Below, piece by piece: positions 1 through 6,985 of a DNA stretch of 64,000 nt. This DNA comes from an uncultured Siphonobacter sp. (lineage in GTDB: Bacteria; Bacteroidota; Bacteroidia; Cytophagales; Spirosomataceae). Numbering within the stretch: position 1 is the stretch's first letter; every line of letters begins with the position of its first letter. The stretch lies in NCBI GenBank assembly GCA_913774715.1, contig CAJYHS010000226.1, positions 1-64,000 of the forward strand, read 5' to 3'. The notes under the pieces are model-generated. The model was not told the origin of the DNA, did not search any database, and worked only from the letters and a program-made list of their open reading frames with translations. Made by a program: the position numbers and the translations under genes.

Positions 1-199
1 GGCGCCGATCCAGGGCTTTAATGGCATCGGCAGCGCTCGTGGAAGTTACGTGCCTGGGGTCCATCTGGGTCACTTTAAAAAAGTGAATCATGGTTTCTAG
101 CATCTCTTTGTTCGAAAGATCATAGGAGCGGGCCAGCTTCTCAAAGTCCGCAAAGCGGGCCTGGCTCACCGTTACGTGTTTGATTTTTTCTTTAGCCAT
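1..199 (-). CDS. BfmA/BtgA-like mobilization protein, N-terminal part (cut by window edge)
   Basis: The reverse strand opens at ATG 199-197 and stays open to base 1, giving 66 residues beginning MAKEKIKHVTVSQARF. A short basic N-terminus precedes a helical stretch (residues 15-45) and the segment DPRHVTSTSAADAIKAL. This pattern resembles the BfmA/BtgA relaxosome accessory proteins of Bacteroidota mobilizable elements, which bind oriT DNA and help a relaxase. The C-terminus lies outside the window, so length and any relaxase partner cannot be seen. The neighbouring primase, helicase and excisionase-like genes on the same strand support a mobilization role. A 19-bp palindrome sits about 20 bp upstream of the start. 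Confidence 0.6.
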   Translation of the reverse strand, partial: MAKEKIKHVTVSQARFADFEKLARSYDLSNKEMLETMIHFFKVTQMDPRHVTSTSAADAIKALDRR

Positions 200-220
200 G
201 AGCTTAATTATTAACTCAAC

Positions 221-239
221 AGGTCTGATTATCAGACCT
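221..239. promoter_or_regulatory. 19-bp palindrome upstream of the mobilization gene
   Basis: The two 9-bp arms AGGTCTGAT and ATCAGACCT surround a single T and are perfect. The dyad ends 22 bp before the ATG of the minus-strand mobilization gene, a position that suits an operator or nic-region protein site. Function is inferred from position only. Confidence 0.4.
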
Positions 240-263
240 TAAGCGCCTTTACTTAACTCCGGG

Positions 264-294
264 TTAACTTTTATAGGCTACTCCTAAAAGTTAA
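264..294. repeat. Inverted repeat, 10-bp perfect arms
   Basis: TTAACTTTTA (264-273) and TAAAAGTTAA (285-294) are exact reverse complements around an 11-nt loop. Together with the dyads at 221-239 and 324-367 it makes three hairpins in under 150 bp of non-coding DNA. It could be a terminator, an operator or part of an oriT. Confidence 0.4.
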
Positions 295-323
295 ATCATT
301 GATTTCCAATAAATAAGCCTCGC

Positions 324-367
324 AGAGCAAGCTGTATGACGCCACCAGCGGCATTACGGCTTGCTCT
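324..367. repeat. Inverted repeat between mobilization gene and small unknown gene
   Basis: AGAGCAAGC (324-332) and GCTTGCTCT (359-367) are perfect 9-bp arms with a 26-nt loop that itself contains CGC-CACCA-GCG. On the plus strand a T-rich stretch follows. It lies just downstream of the minus-strand gene ending at 410. A terminator is plausible, but no clear T-tract exists in that direction. Confidence 0.4.
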
Positions 368-409
368 TTTCTTTCAAAAAGACACTGGATCCGTTAGGGG
401 CTTCTTTTC

Positions 410-811
410 TTACATGGGGCTCGAACCCCAGCCGTAGCTTTGACACGCATAATAGTACTGAATAGCACTAGGTCCACTCGAGTAGCGTCTGATCTGCTGG
501 GCCAGTTTTTCCCAGGATTCAGACCAGGCAAGACGGTTGTGCTCGCAGTAGGCATCGTAGGCGGCAAGGTCCAGAACCATGAGATGAATCTTGCGCTGAT
601 AGAGCTGAAAAAGCTCCTGATTGTGCTGATCTAACTCCGCAAATAATCCGGGCTGAATGGCTACGCTAGGGTCAGCAGCAAGCAACTGAGCCTGGGTTAC
701 ATAATTAGCCTGGTACTGCCGGGCTAATGCCCAGAGCTCATCAAATTCGGAGTAAATCAGCCGTAGGGTTTGATCGAAGTATTCCTGGGTTTTGAGTGGG
801 GATGGTTCCAT
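410..811 (-). CDS. Small unknown protein of the mobile element (133 aa)
   Basis: I do not recognise a family. The 133-residue product is soluble and largely helical by appearance, rich in Gln, Leu and Tyr, with no signal peptide or membrane span. It ends in a Tyr/Gly/Ser-rich tail. It starts 12 nt after the stop of the primase-like gene, so the two are probably co-transcribed. The position between primase and mobilization genes suggests an accessory role in transfer or maintenance of the element; that is inference from context only. Confidence 0.6.
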   Translation of the reverse strand: MEPSPLKTQEYFDQTLRLIYSEFDELWALARQYQANYVTQAQLLAADPSVAIQPGLFAELDQHNQELFQLYQRKIHLMVLDLAAYDAYCEHNRLAWSESWEKLAQQIRRYSSGPSAIQYYYACQSYGWGSSPM

Positions 812-823
812 TTTAGATAGGGT

Positions 824-1669
824 TTAAATGTGGAGAAGAGAGAGTTTGATCAGGGCTTCATTGACGTCTTTGGCATTGCCTAAAAGGCATCGGGCATCTA
901 GGGCAAATGGGTAGCTTGCCAGCAGGTGCCTGGTGGCCTTCTCGCCCGCTGCATCCTGATCCAGCAGCAGAATCAAGGAAGGATAGGACTCGAGTACGGG
1001 CCGGGCTTTTTCTATCAGGGCCAGTGAATTCAAGACCAGAATATCAAAGGGTAGCACGGGAAGATAACTTCCTAGGGAAAGAAAATCCATGAAGCCTTCG
1101 AGCACCATCAGTTGCGCTTTACCTGCCCTTAGATGCGTAAAGCTTTTGGGTGAAGAAGAGCCTTTAAAGTAGGCACTGCGCAGCTCGTAGCCCCCAGCCT
1201 CATTTTTAAATCCGATGGCTCGATACCGCTGGTCTCTGATCTCATAAGCGACCTGCTGGCAATAGATCTTTAGAATAGCTGGATCGATTCTTCTCGATTC
1301 AGCGTAGGCTAAGAGTCGGGGATCCCAAAGCGGTACGGCCGAAACAATCTGTATGCCTGGCGGGGGATTAGTAGCCTGGGTAGGAAGCGAAAGCGGGGCC
1401 TTCCAGACCGGCATCTCTTGTAGTTTTTCAAGTACTTCTTTAGGACTGCACTGCCAGAGCTCGCAGCCCAGATCAATCAAAGTGCCCCCTTTACCCAGGC
1501 CGTGATCATACCAGAGATTGAGACGAATGTCCACCTTGAAGGAAGGCGTGCGCTCGGCGTGTAAGGGCGAGTGATACCAAAAGTTGGGGCCGCGTATTTT
1601 ACTGGGCTCCTGATGGTATTTTTCTAAGAACCCTGCAATGGACAGGGCTTTGGCTTCTTGAAAAGTCAT
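824..1669 (-). CDS. Primase-like protein with CHC2-like and TOPRIM regions
   Basis: This 281-residue protein is a mobile-element primase-like protein, expected to start replication of the excised element. Residues 28-70 follow the CHC2 zinc-finger layout of DnaG (NFWYHSPLHAERTPSF, then a DHGLGKGG stretch), but the usual zinc cysteines are replaced. Residues 186-250 match a TOPRIM fold, with Glu191 in LEGFMD and the Asp pair at 237/239 in LLLDQD. The protein is much shorter than DnaG, as is common for primases of Bacteroidota mobilizable elements. It is followed by the 133-aa unknown gene. Upstream lies a 215-bp repeat-rich gap and then a helicase gene. Confidence 0.75.
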   Translation of the reverse strand: MTFQEAKALSIAGFLEKYHQEPSKIRGPNFWYHSPLHAERTPSFKVDIRLNLWYDHGLGKGGTLIDLGCELWQCSPKEVLEKLQEMPVWKAPLSLPTQATNPPPGIQIVSAVPLWDPRLLAYAESRRIDPAILKIYCQQVAYEIRDQRYRAIGFKNEAGGYELRSAYFKGSSSPKSFTHLRAGKAQLMVLEGFMDFLSLGSYLPVLPFDILVLNSLALIEKARPVLESYPSLILLLDQDAAGEKATRHLLASYPFALDARCLLGNAKDVNEALIKLSLLHI

Positions 1670-1696
1670 AAAGTAGGCCGTGAAAGAAGTGAAAAA

Positions 1697-1880
1697 TTGA
1701 TGATTTGATGCGAAACGGAGTTAACTGTCTCTATTGCAGCCTATTACCCGCGCATCACTAGCGCATCAAAATTTAGATTTGATGCCAAGGCGTTTTCAAT
1801 TTGATGATTTTGATGACAATTAGATGCGACTTAAATTTCTAACTATCAACAAGTTACAAGACATTTCATCAATTCATCAA
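1697..1880. repeat. Iteron-like TTGATG/CATCAA array, candidate replication origin
   Basis: Eight copies of the hexamer lie in 184 bp. TTGATG occurs at 1697, 1705, 1779, 1801 and 1810; CATCAA occurs at 1764, 1867 and 1875. Two pairs repeat with exactly 8-bp spacing (1697/1705 and 1867/1875). GCATCAAA (1763-1770) and TTTGATGC (1778-1785) form a perfect dyad with a 7-nt loop. The array fills the non-coding gap between the helicase and primase genes, where an origin bound by a replication initiator would be expected. Origin function is inferred. Confidence 0.5.
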
Positions 1881-1884
1881 AATA

Positions 1885-3087
1885 TCAAAGGCTGTTAAGC
1901 CGGTATATACTCTGCTTGTCCAGGCTGTAAAACCGGCCCTTTCCAGGTTGCTCAGTGATAGTGCCGTCCGATAAAAATTTGTACTGAACGTAGGCAAGGG
2001 AATTTGTTGCCGGCTCTAACTTCCATAGGTTTTGTAGCACCCGCCGAATCTGGGTAATGTCCTTTAGCCGCACCTGTTTCCGGCCTAACCAGTTCTGCAT
2101 ATCCCCGCTACAAAAGCGGAGCTCATCGAGATCCTTTTCATCAATAATGCTCAAAAGCAAATGAGCCATCTCCTGCTCCAGGCGATTGCGGTTCTGGGAA
2201 AGTAGGCGGCCAAGGGCCGGCGTTGCAATCTGAGCCGGCGTAAACCACATCCTAGTTTTATGCGTGCTGGCAAAAGACCTCTTAATTAAAAAATCAATGA
2301 AGCAGGGGATCTCCACTTTTAGCTCACAAAGCAGGTTTTCATTTTCTGCTTTGAGTGGTGGCACTTTGCGAATCCAGTAGCGGGTCTCTCCGGGATCGGC
2401 TACAATGAAATGATCTTCATTGTTGGAGCAGAGAATAAACTTGCCAAAGAACTCGACTTCATGCCGGTCAAAGCCCTTGGCTTCTACTTTGTAAAAGCGG
2501 GCGGTGGAAAGGTTTTTAATCCGCTCAGAATCTTCTTTCCGATCCAGAAAGGTTTCATCCACGCCAATGATTAGTTTTTGCGCCCATTCCAGGTTAAAGT
2601 TGGAGCGAAAGTCTTCATTGGTATTAATGACCATGTTCTCCCCGAAGATGGCTTTCATGAAATGAAGAAAAGTGGTTTTACCTGTGTTTCGTTCCTGGCT
2701 AACCAGACACAAAATGGGCAGAATCTGGGTGGGCCGCTCTAAAAGAATTTTAAAGTAGTCGTAGGCTAGCTCTAGCTGATCGGCAAACACGTGCGTGAGA
2801 AAGGCCGTGATTTTTCGATAAGAACCTGGCTGAGCCTGATGCTGAAAGGGATGATAGCGGTTATAAAAGTTTTTAATGCGGCCCTGGTAGGCAAGATGAC
2901 TCGGCACAAAGCAAAAGCCATCGTAGCACTCCACCTGCTCTTTTAAATACTGCCTGCCGTGATCGAGTTTAATACAATCAGAAGACCAGGGTAAGAGCGT
3001 GGTGACGACATCCCCGGAAGCTAGGGGTTTATGCACTTTTTTAAAATACGAAGTGCCAATGCGAAGGTATTCGGGTTGTAGCTCCAT
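1885..3087 (-). CDS. DUF5906-type primase-helicase (SF3-like ATPase) of the mobile element
   Basis: The 400-residue product looks like a DUF5906/SF3-type helicase used to unwind the origin of an integrative element. A Walker A-like loop is at 130-139 (SQERNTGKTT) and a Walker B at 172-178 (LIIGVDE). A sensor-like strand KFILCSNNED follows near 215. The first glycine of the P-loop is missing, an observed deviation. The C-terminal third is probably DNA-binding, with several basic stretches. It lies upstream of the TTGATG array and the primase on the same strand, forming a replication module with the excisionase-like gene further upstream. Confidence 0.75.
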   Translation of the reverse strand: MELQPEYLRIGTSYFKKVHKPLASGDVVTTLLPWSSDCIKLDHGRQYLKEQVECYDGFCFVPSHLAYQGRIKNFYNRYHPFQHQAQPGSYRKITAFLTHVFADQLELAYDYFKILLERPTQILPILCLVSQERNTGKTTFLHFMKAIFGENMVINTNEDFRSNFNLEWAQKLIIGVDETFLDRKEDSERIKNLSTARFYKVEAKGFDRHEVEFFGKFILCSNNEDHFIVADPGETRYWIRKVPPLKAENENLLCELKVEIPCFIDFLIKRSFASTHKTRMWFTPAQIATPALGRLLSQNRNRLEQEMAHLLLSIIDEKDLDELRFCSGDMQNWLGRKQVRLKDITQIRRVLQNLWKLEPATNSLAYVQYKFLSDGTITEQPGKGRFYSLDKQSIYRLNSL

Positions 3088-3163
3088 CCCGTGAATGGTT
3101 TAAAATCAGAAGACATGAATTCAAGCCTGGGATCTCCAGGCGGAAAGAAAGCGTAGAAAAGCA

Positions 3164-3442
3164 TTACTCGGGATTGGTGAGTATCCAGTCGAGTAGTTTT
3201 TTCTTGGAAAAGAGCAGCTTGCCTTCGACTTTGCAGAAGGGAATCTTGCGGCGTTTGACCAGCCCGTAAATCGAGGCCTCTTTGTACTTGATAAGCTGGG
3301 CAGCTTCTTTGGTGTCTAACAGCGTATCCGTTTCGTCGGCTGCGCTGCTTACTGGACTAGCATTTAGCGCTTTCTGTACGCTGGCTTCAATGAGCGAAGA
3401 GAGCTCGCCTTCGGTGAGTGAAGTGAAAAAGGTAGTTCCCAT
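3164..3442 (-). CDS. Excisionase-like helix-turn-helix protein (HTH_17 type)
   Basis: A 92-residue DNA-binding protein. Residues 42-88 carry a MerR/excisionase-type winged helix: DTKEAAQLIKYKEASIYGLV, then KRRKIPFCKVEGKLLF, ending in KLLDWIL. Such proteins bend DNA at att sites or activate excision and replication genes in Bacteroidota elements. The N-terminal 40 residues are a polar, probably helical extension. It sits 76 bp upstream of the helicase gene on the same strand and is likely the first gene of the replication/mobilization operon. Whether it is a true excisionase or a transcriptional activator cannot be told from sequence. Confidence 0.75.
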   Translation of the reverse strand: MGTTFFTSLTEGELSSLIEASVQKALNASPVSSAADETDTLLDTKEAAQLIKYKEASIYGLVKRRKIPFCKVEGKLLFSKKKLLDWILTNPE

Positions 3443-3524
3443 AGGATGGCCTGTTTTTTGGTTGACAGGTCAAAGCAAAAGGGAAAAAACGTGCCGAAAC
3501 TAAACGTCGTTTACGTCGTCAGTC

Positions 3525-4655
3525 TCAAATCTTATATTCTTTAATGTTTTTTAGAATGCTCAGAGACTTGTAAGCATACGTTTCTTCAGGCATCTTCTTT
3601 AAAACTGAACACGTATCCTGAATATAGCGGGTAAAGTCTTTGGTAAGGTTATCTTCGGCGATGGATGAATAGCAGGAAAAGGTACGCTTGAGCACATGGG
3701 CATAGGTAGACAACTTTACCTTGCCTTGGCCCGAAGCCTGATTCAACTTATAGGTAGCGTGCATCAAAAGATTCAAAATCAACTTATAATTACCAGGAGG
3801 TACTTGCGCTAGAGCTGGGACAGTATCGGGTAAAAGGGCCTGACTCCCCTTTTGCCCCTCTTGAAACATCATACCTAATAGGTCAATAATTTGAGATTTT
3901 GAATGGTAGTAAGGGGACGTTTGGAAGTAAGGGGCGTGATGAAAATCTAGTAGCGACATCCAAAGCGTTGAGATCTCATCAAAGGGGTGATATAAGGGGA
4001 TCTTATCAGCAACTTTAGGAGCGTCTACCTGAATCTCTGGCGCTGGGGTTGTTTCTTCTACCTGAATCTCTTTAAAGGAGAAGTTGTGAATACCCGGCTT
4101 TTTGATCATGAATAAGTTACGAAACTCTTTGCAGGCTAATACTAAAACCGCTTGAATGTAGCCTATGCTATAGAGATAAGTAGGCGCTAAATATCCATCA
4201 AAGAATAAATAGTAGTCACTAACTTCAATTAGATTCTTTAAGTGTCTGAGCTTCTCTTCCAGACTTAAGCCTGGAAAAGAAACCCCTAATTCTTTTGTAA
4301 AGCACACTTCCCCGTCTTCGTATCCTTTTAAGAAACGCTCTTCAATCTGCTTAAGAAGCTCATTTGATAAATCAGACCCATGATTTACTCTTACCTCATG
4401 AGGTCTGGTGAGTACAAAGTAAAGATTACGTTCACTAATCCAAACCTTCTTACCCCGTACCTCAATGGAATCAAAACCCCAAAATCTAATTAGGTAGTTT
4501 AAATCAATGCTATTATCCTTTTTAAATATTCGATGCTCTCTGTAAGATACGAAGCCAAACCTATCAAAATCATTTCCTAATATTCCCGGAAAATCGTATA
4601 CCGGATGAAATCCGGGTAAATCAAGAAAAAATATTCCAAGTTCGAATGATTTCAT
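3525..4655 (-). CDS. Unknown two-part protein of the mobile element (376 aa)
   Basis: I cannot assign a family. The N-terminal half (about residues 1-195) is rich in Phe, Tyr and Trp and is encoded by AT-rich DNA. A hinge near residues 196-215 (EEKTTPAP-like, with several Pro) leads to a C-terminal half (about 220-376) that looks helical and is encoded by more GC-rich DNA. No signal peptide, membrane span or catalytic signature is evident. It lies just upstream of the excisionase-like gene on the same strand. This position in Bacteroidota elements is often taken by element-specific regulators or cargo. A composite origin, with a swapped N-terminus on a conserved C-terminus, is an inference from the base-composition change. 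Confidence 0.65.
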   Translation of the reverse strand: MKSFELGIFFLDLPGFHPVYDFPGILGNDFDRFGFVSYREHRIFKKDNSIDLNYLIRFWGFDSIEVRGKKVWISERNLYFVLTRPHEVRVNHGSDLSNELLKQIEERFLKGYEDGEVCFTKELGVSFPGLSLEEKLRHLKNLIEVSDYYLFFDGYLAPTYLYSIGYIQAVLVLACKEFRNLFMIKKPGIHNFSFKEIQVEETTPAPEIQVDAPKVADKIPLYHPFDEISTLWMSLLDFHHAPYFQTSPYYHSKSQIIDLLGMMFQEGQKGSQALLPDTVPALAQVPPGNYKLILNLLMHATYKLNQASGQGKVKLSTYAHVLKRTFSCYSSIAEDNLTKDFTRYIQDTCSVLKKMPEETYAYKSLSILKNIKEYKI

Positions 4656-4754
4656 ATTGCTTTTAATATAATCTGAATAATAAACTTTAAAATTACCTGT
4701 TCCTACTTATTACAAAAATAATATATACTCGTTATATGGACTTAAGAACTAAAT

Positions 4755-4811
4755 TATACTTAATGCGATTAATCGGTTTATTATTAGCAATAATTAATCC
4801 ATTTAAGTATA
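4755..4811. repeat. Extended AT-rich dyad
   Basis: TATACTTAA (4755-4763) pairs with TTAAGTATA (4803-4811). Inside them ATTAAT (4768-4773) pairs with ATTAAT (4793-4798), with 4-nt internal loops on each side and a 19-nt apical loop. Possible uses are a regulator or recombination-protein binding region; none can be shown. Confidence 0.35.
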
Positions 4812-5086
4812 GCCACTACACTGATTTGTAACGCATTATCCCATAAATACCTTCGAAAAATTTAGTATATGATTATCTAATTTGCAAATGATCGCACAAC
4901 GGGTGCATTCTAAAATAATTTAAATACAAATAACTTCTAACTATTTATTATTCGATAATTCTTAAATACCGCTTTTGTTTTATATTAAAAACTTTGAGTC
5001 AATAATATAAAAATATAGCTTTTTGTGAATTTATATATCTATAAAATTTTTAATATCGTTTTAATCTCTGCTTATTTGCAAACAAC

Positions 5087-5127
5087 AAAGCCCCCTAATC
5101 ACGATTGGACCCGGAATAGGAGGCTTT
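5087..5127. terminator. Stem-loop upstream of the lipoprotein gene
   Basis: AAAGCCCCCTA (5087-5097) and TAGGAGGCTTT (5117-5127) pair with one mismatch around a 19-nt loop. No T-run follows on the plus strand. It ends 40 bp before the lipoprotein ATG, so it lies in the 5' leader and could be an attenuator or a leftover terminator. Confidence 0.35.
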
Positions 5128-5167
5128 GGAGTCTAATCCATATTTTAACTAAACTCATTTCAAAAGT

Positions 5168-6280
5168 ATGAAAACTTTTGTACGAATCAGCATGCTCTGC
5201 CTTTTCGGAGCAAGCTTTTTAACCAGTTGTCAAAAAGAGCTTGATAGTCATGAACCTGAACAACCCTCTGATTACCTGACGTTCAAGGACTTTACAGAAA
5301 TGCGAAATACCATAAACAAATTGGAATCTTCAAAAACTGTAAACCTTACAGAGTTTAATAAAGGAAATGCTTTTGTTTCCATGCAAGATATTTTCAATCA
5401 AGCTATAGGTGAGGAAACTGAAGCTTTTACCAGAGAAGAAAAATACATGATTCCCTATCAGGCAAAAGATCTGCCTGCAGTAAAAAATCACCTTTCAATG
5501 TTTGAATTTCCTGAGTTTGGAAGTTTCAAACTTAAGATTGCTGCGCCCGACTATGCTCATGTACTTAATGCAGACGGTGTTGTTAAAATTGGTAATACAA
5601 TCTTTCAGTTTGTGGGAGATCAAATGAAAATGATCGAGGATTTGCCTAATAGAACTAATGAGATTGCCTTGTTAAAAGCCGCTACTAAAAATGATGAAGC
5701 TAAACAAATCTACATTAATAAAGTAAAGGTGATTTTGACACCTCTTTCCGGAGGCCGTACGAGTGCATTTGATGAAAAAAGAGAATGCTTTGGTTATAAG
5801 TATGAAGGTAATACTCAACGTTTCAGACTCATTGCTTGCGAAAGACATTACGAAATTGATTCTTACAATGTTCCTGGAGCAGGAAGTCCTTGGGTAGACT
5901 ATCAATTAGTAATGGAATTTGATACTTATGGAAGAAGTGCTTTTGGTAGCTGGGGGCGTCGAAATTCAAACGAACAAAAGATTTCAGGTACATTTACTAT
6001 CACTGGCACTAAGTATGATATGGATTGTTCTGGGCTTCAGAAATATACCTCTTTACCAAATGTTGCTCCATTAGATGTATTGAATCTTAGTAATCATTCA
6101 TACTTTATGAGTAATGAATATGGCAACTCTTCTTCCATGTGGAGAGTGATCATATTTTCAGCTTATGGTCCTAAATGTAATCCAAGTTCTCCTATTCAAA
6201 GAGGATTAAAGTTTCATTCTTCTAGTCACCATTTGGCAACTTGGACTTCGTACTGTGATTGTCCAATACCACAATTATAA
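5168..6280 (+). CDS. Unknown lipoprotein (370 aa), mobile-element cargo
   Basis: No family recognised. Residues 1-21 are a lipoprotein signal ending in a lipobox (FLTSC, Cys21), so the protein should be lipid-anchored in the envelope. The mature part starts acidic, as expected for an outer-membrane or surface lipoprotein, and the C-terminal half is Ser/Tyr/Gly-rich and beta-like, with several Cys (including CDCP near the end). The gene is visibly more AT-rich than the chromosomal genes to the right. It is followed after 55 bp by a small beta-barrel protein of the same composition, so the two were probably acquired together. Confidence 0.65.
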   Translation: MKTFVRISMLCLFGASFLTSCQKELDSHEPEQPSDYLTFKDFTEMRNTINKLESSKTVNLTEFNKGNAFVSMQDIFNQAIGEETEAFTREEKYMIPYQAKDLPAVKNHLSMFEFPEFGSFKLKIAAPDYAHVLNADGVVKIGNTIFQFVGDQMKMIEDLPNRTNEIALLKAATKNDEAKQIYINKVKVILTPLSGGRTSAFDEKRECFGYKYEGNTQRFRLIACERHYEIDSYNVPGAGSPWVDYQLVMEFDTYGRSAFGSWGRRNSNEQKISGTFTITGTKYDMDCSGLQKYTSLPNVAPLDVLNLSNHSYFMSNEYGNSSSMWRVIIFSAYGPKCNPSSPIQRGLKFHSSSHHLATWTSYCDCPIPQL

Positions 6281-6291
6281 TAAATAATTAC

Positions 6292-6318
6292 TGCACTCGG
6301 ATTATATATTCGAGTGCA
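6292..6318 (+). terminator. Hairpin between lipoprotein and beta-barrel genes
   Basis: TGCACTCG (6292-6299) and CGAGTGCA (6311-6318) are perfect 8-bp arms with an 11-nt AT loop, 11 bp after the lipoprotein stop. There is no strong T-tract, so it may attenuate or stabilise the transcript instead of ending it. Confidence 0.4.
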
Positions 6319-6335
6319 TTGAACTCTTAATCTAT

Positions 6336-6959
6336 ATGCTTTATCGAATTTTATTTCTCTGTTTTATTCCATTTTTTTCCTATGGACAATGGTCCCTTAG
6401 AGGAGGAGCTACTAGTACATTTACGAACGTAAAGACGCAAAATAGCTTGCCTTATAGTAGTGGTAGCACTTATAAAGGAATTATTAATCCATTCTGGGGA
6501 GGATATGTAGGCGTAGGCTATCAACATTCGCTAAGTAATGTTTTCTACTTTACTTATTCTGCTGATTACCTTCAGAAAGGTATTCGTCATCAGGCAGTAG
6601 TAGAAAATAGTTTACAAACTCTTCGCTTTACGCATCATTACTTGTCTTTAACTGCAAAGGCTGGGATATCTATTTCAGAAAAACTGGATGTTCGAGTGGG
6701 AGCAGCAGCTAATACACTTTTAGGAGTAAATAAAAGAAACGTTTGGGATAGAGAAGCCCGTACACTTGAACCCGTTGCTCTTGCCGAAGTAGTGTATAAA
6801 ATTGATCGTATAGACCTTTCCCTAGGCTATCAACATGGATTAACAGCGATGTCTACATATGAAATTAATAATCCTGGATTTGATTCACGTCCTTATTACC
6901 TGTATCAACAGAGCGTTCATTTAGGAGTTGCTTATCGATTTGGCAATAAGGGCAATTAA
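6336..6959 (+). CDS. Small outer-membrane beta-barrel protein (PorT-like)
   Basis: The 207-residue product has a short signal peptide (residues 1-17, ending FFSYGQ) and alternating hydrophobic/polar strands throughout. It contains recurring aromatic-glycine patterns (GGYVGVGYQHSL, LSLGYQHGL) and ends in LGVAYRFG, as in eight-to-ten-strand outer-membrane barrels (outer-membrane beta-barrel / PorT type). Function is unknown. It lies between an unknown lipoprotein and the DUF4249 gene and shares the AT-rich composition of the former. The start used gives a proper signal peptide. Confidence 0.65.
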   Translation: MLYRILFLCFIPFFSYGQWSLRGGATSTFTNVKTQNSLPYSSGSTYKGIINPFWGGYVGVGYQHSLSNVFYFTYSADYLQKGIRHQAVVENSLQTLRFTHHYLSLTAKAGISISEKLDVRVGAAANTLLGVNKRNVWDREARTLEPVALAEVVYKIDRIDLSLGYQHGLTAMSTYEINNPGFDSRPYYLYQQSVHLGVAYRFGNKGN

Positions 6960-6985
6960 ATTCATTATATCGATAGAGTTTATTT

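Larger units (their letters stand above)
4656..5167. other. AT-rich 0.5-kb gap between divergent genes
   Basis: This is strongly AT-rich non-coding DNA between the minus-strand unknown gene and the plus-strand lipoprotein. It holds an extended dyad at 4755-4811 and a stem-loop at 5087-5127, and probably promoters in both directions. TATAGCTTTTTG near 5017 loosely resembles a TAnnTTTG -7 box. I see no convincing gene; the longest plus-strand ORF from an ATG that I noticed codes for 31 residues (4736-4831). Confidence 0.5.

Noticed and set aside
4736-4831. 31-codon plus-strand frame in the AT-rich gap
   Set aside because: Short, AT-driven, overlaps the extended dyad and has no ribosome-binding context; kept only as a note in the gap entry.
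5672-5905. 77-residue minus-strand frame inside the cargo lipoprotein gene
   Set aside because: No start context or recognisable features, fully covered by the plus-strand gene.
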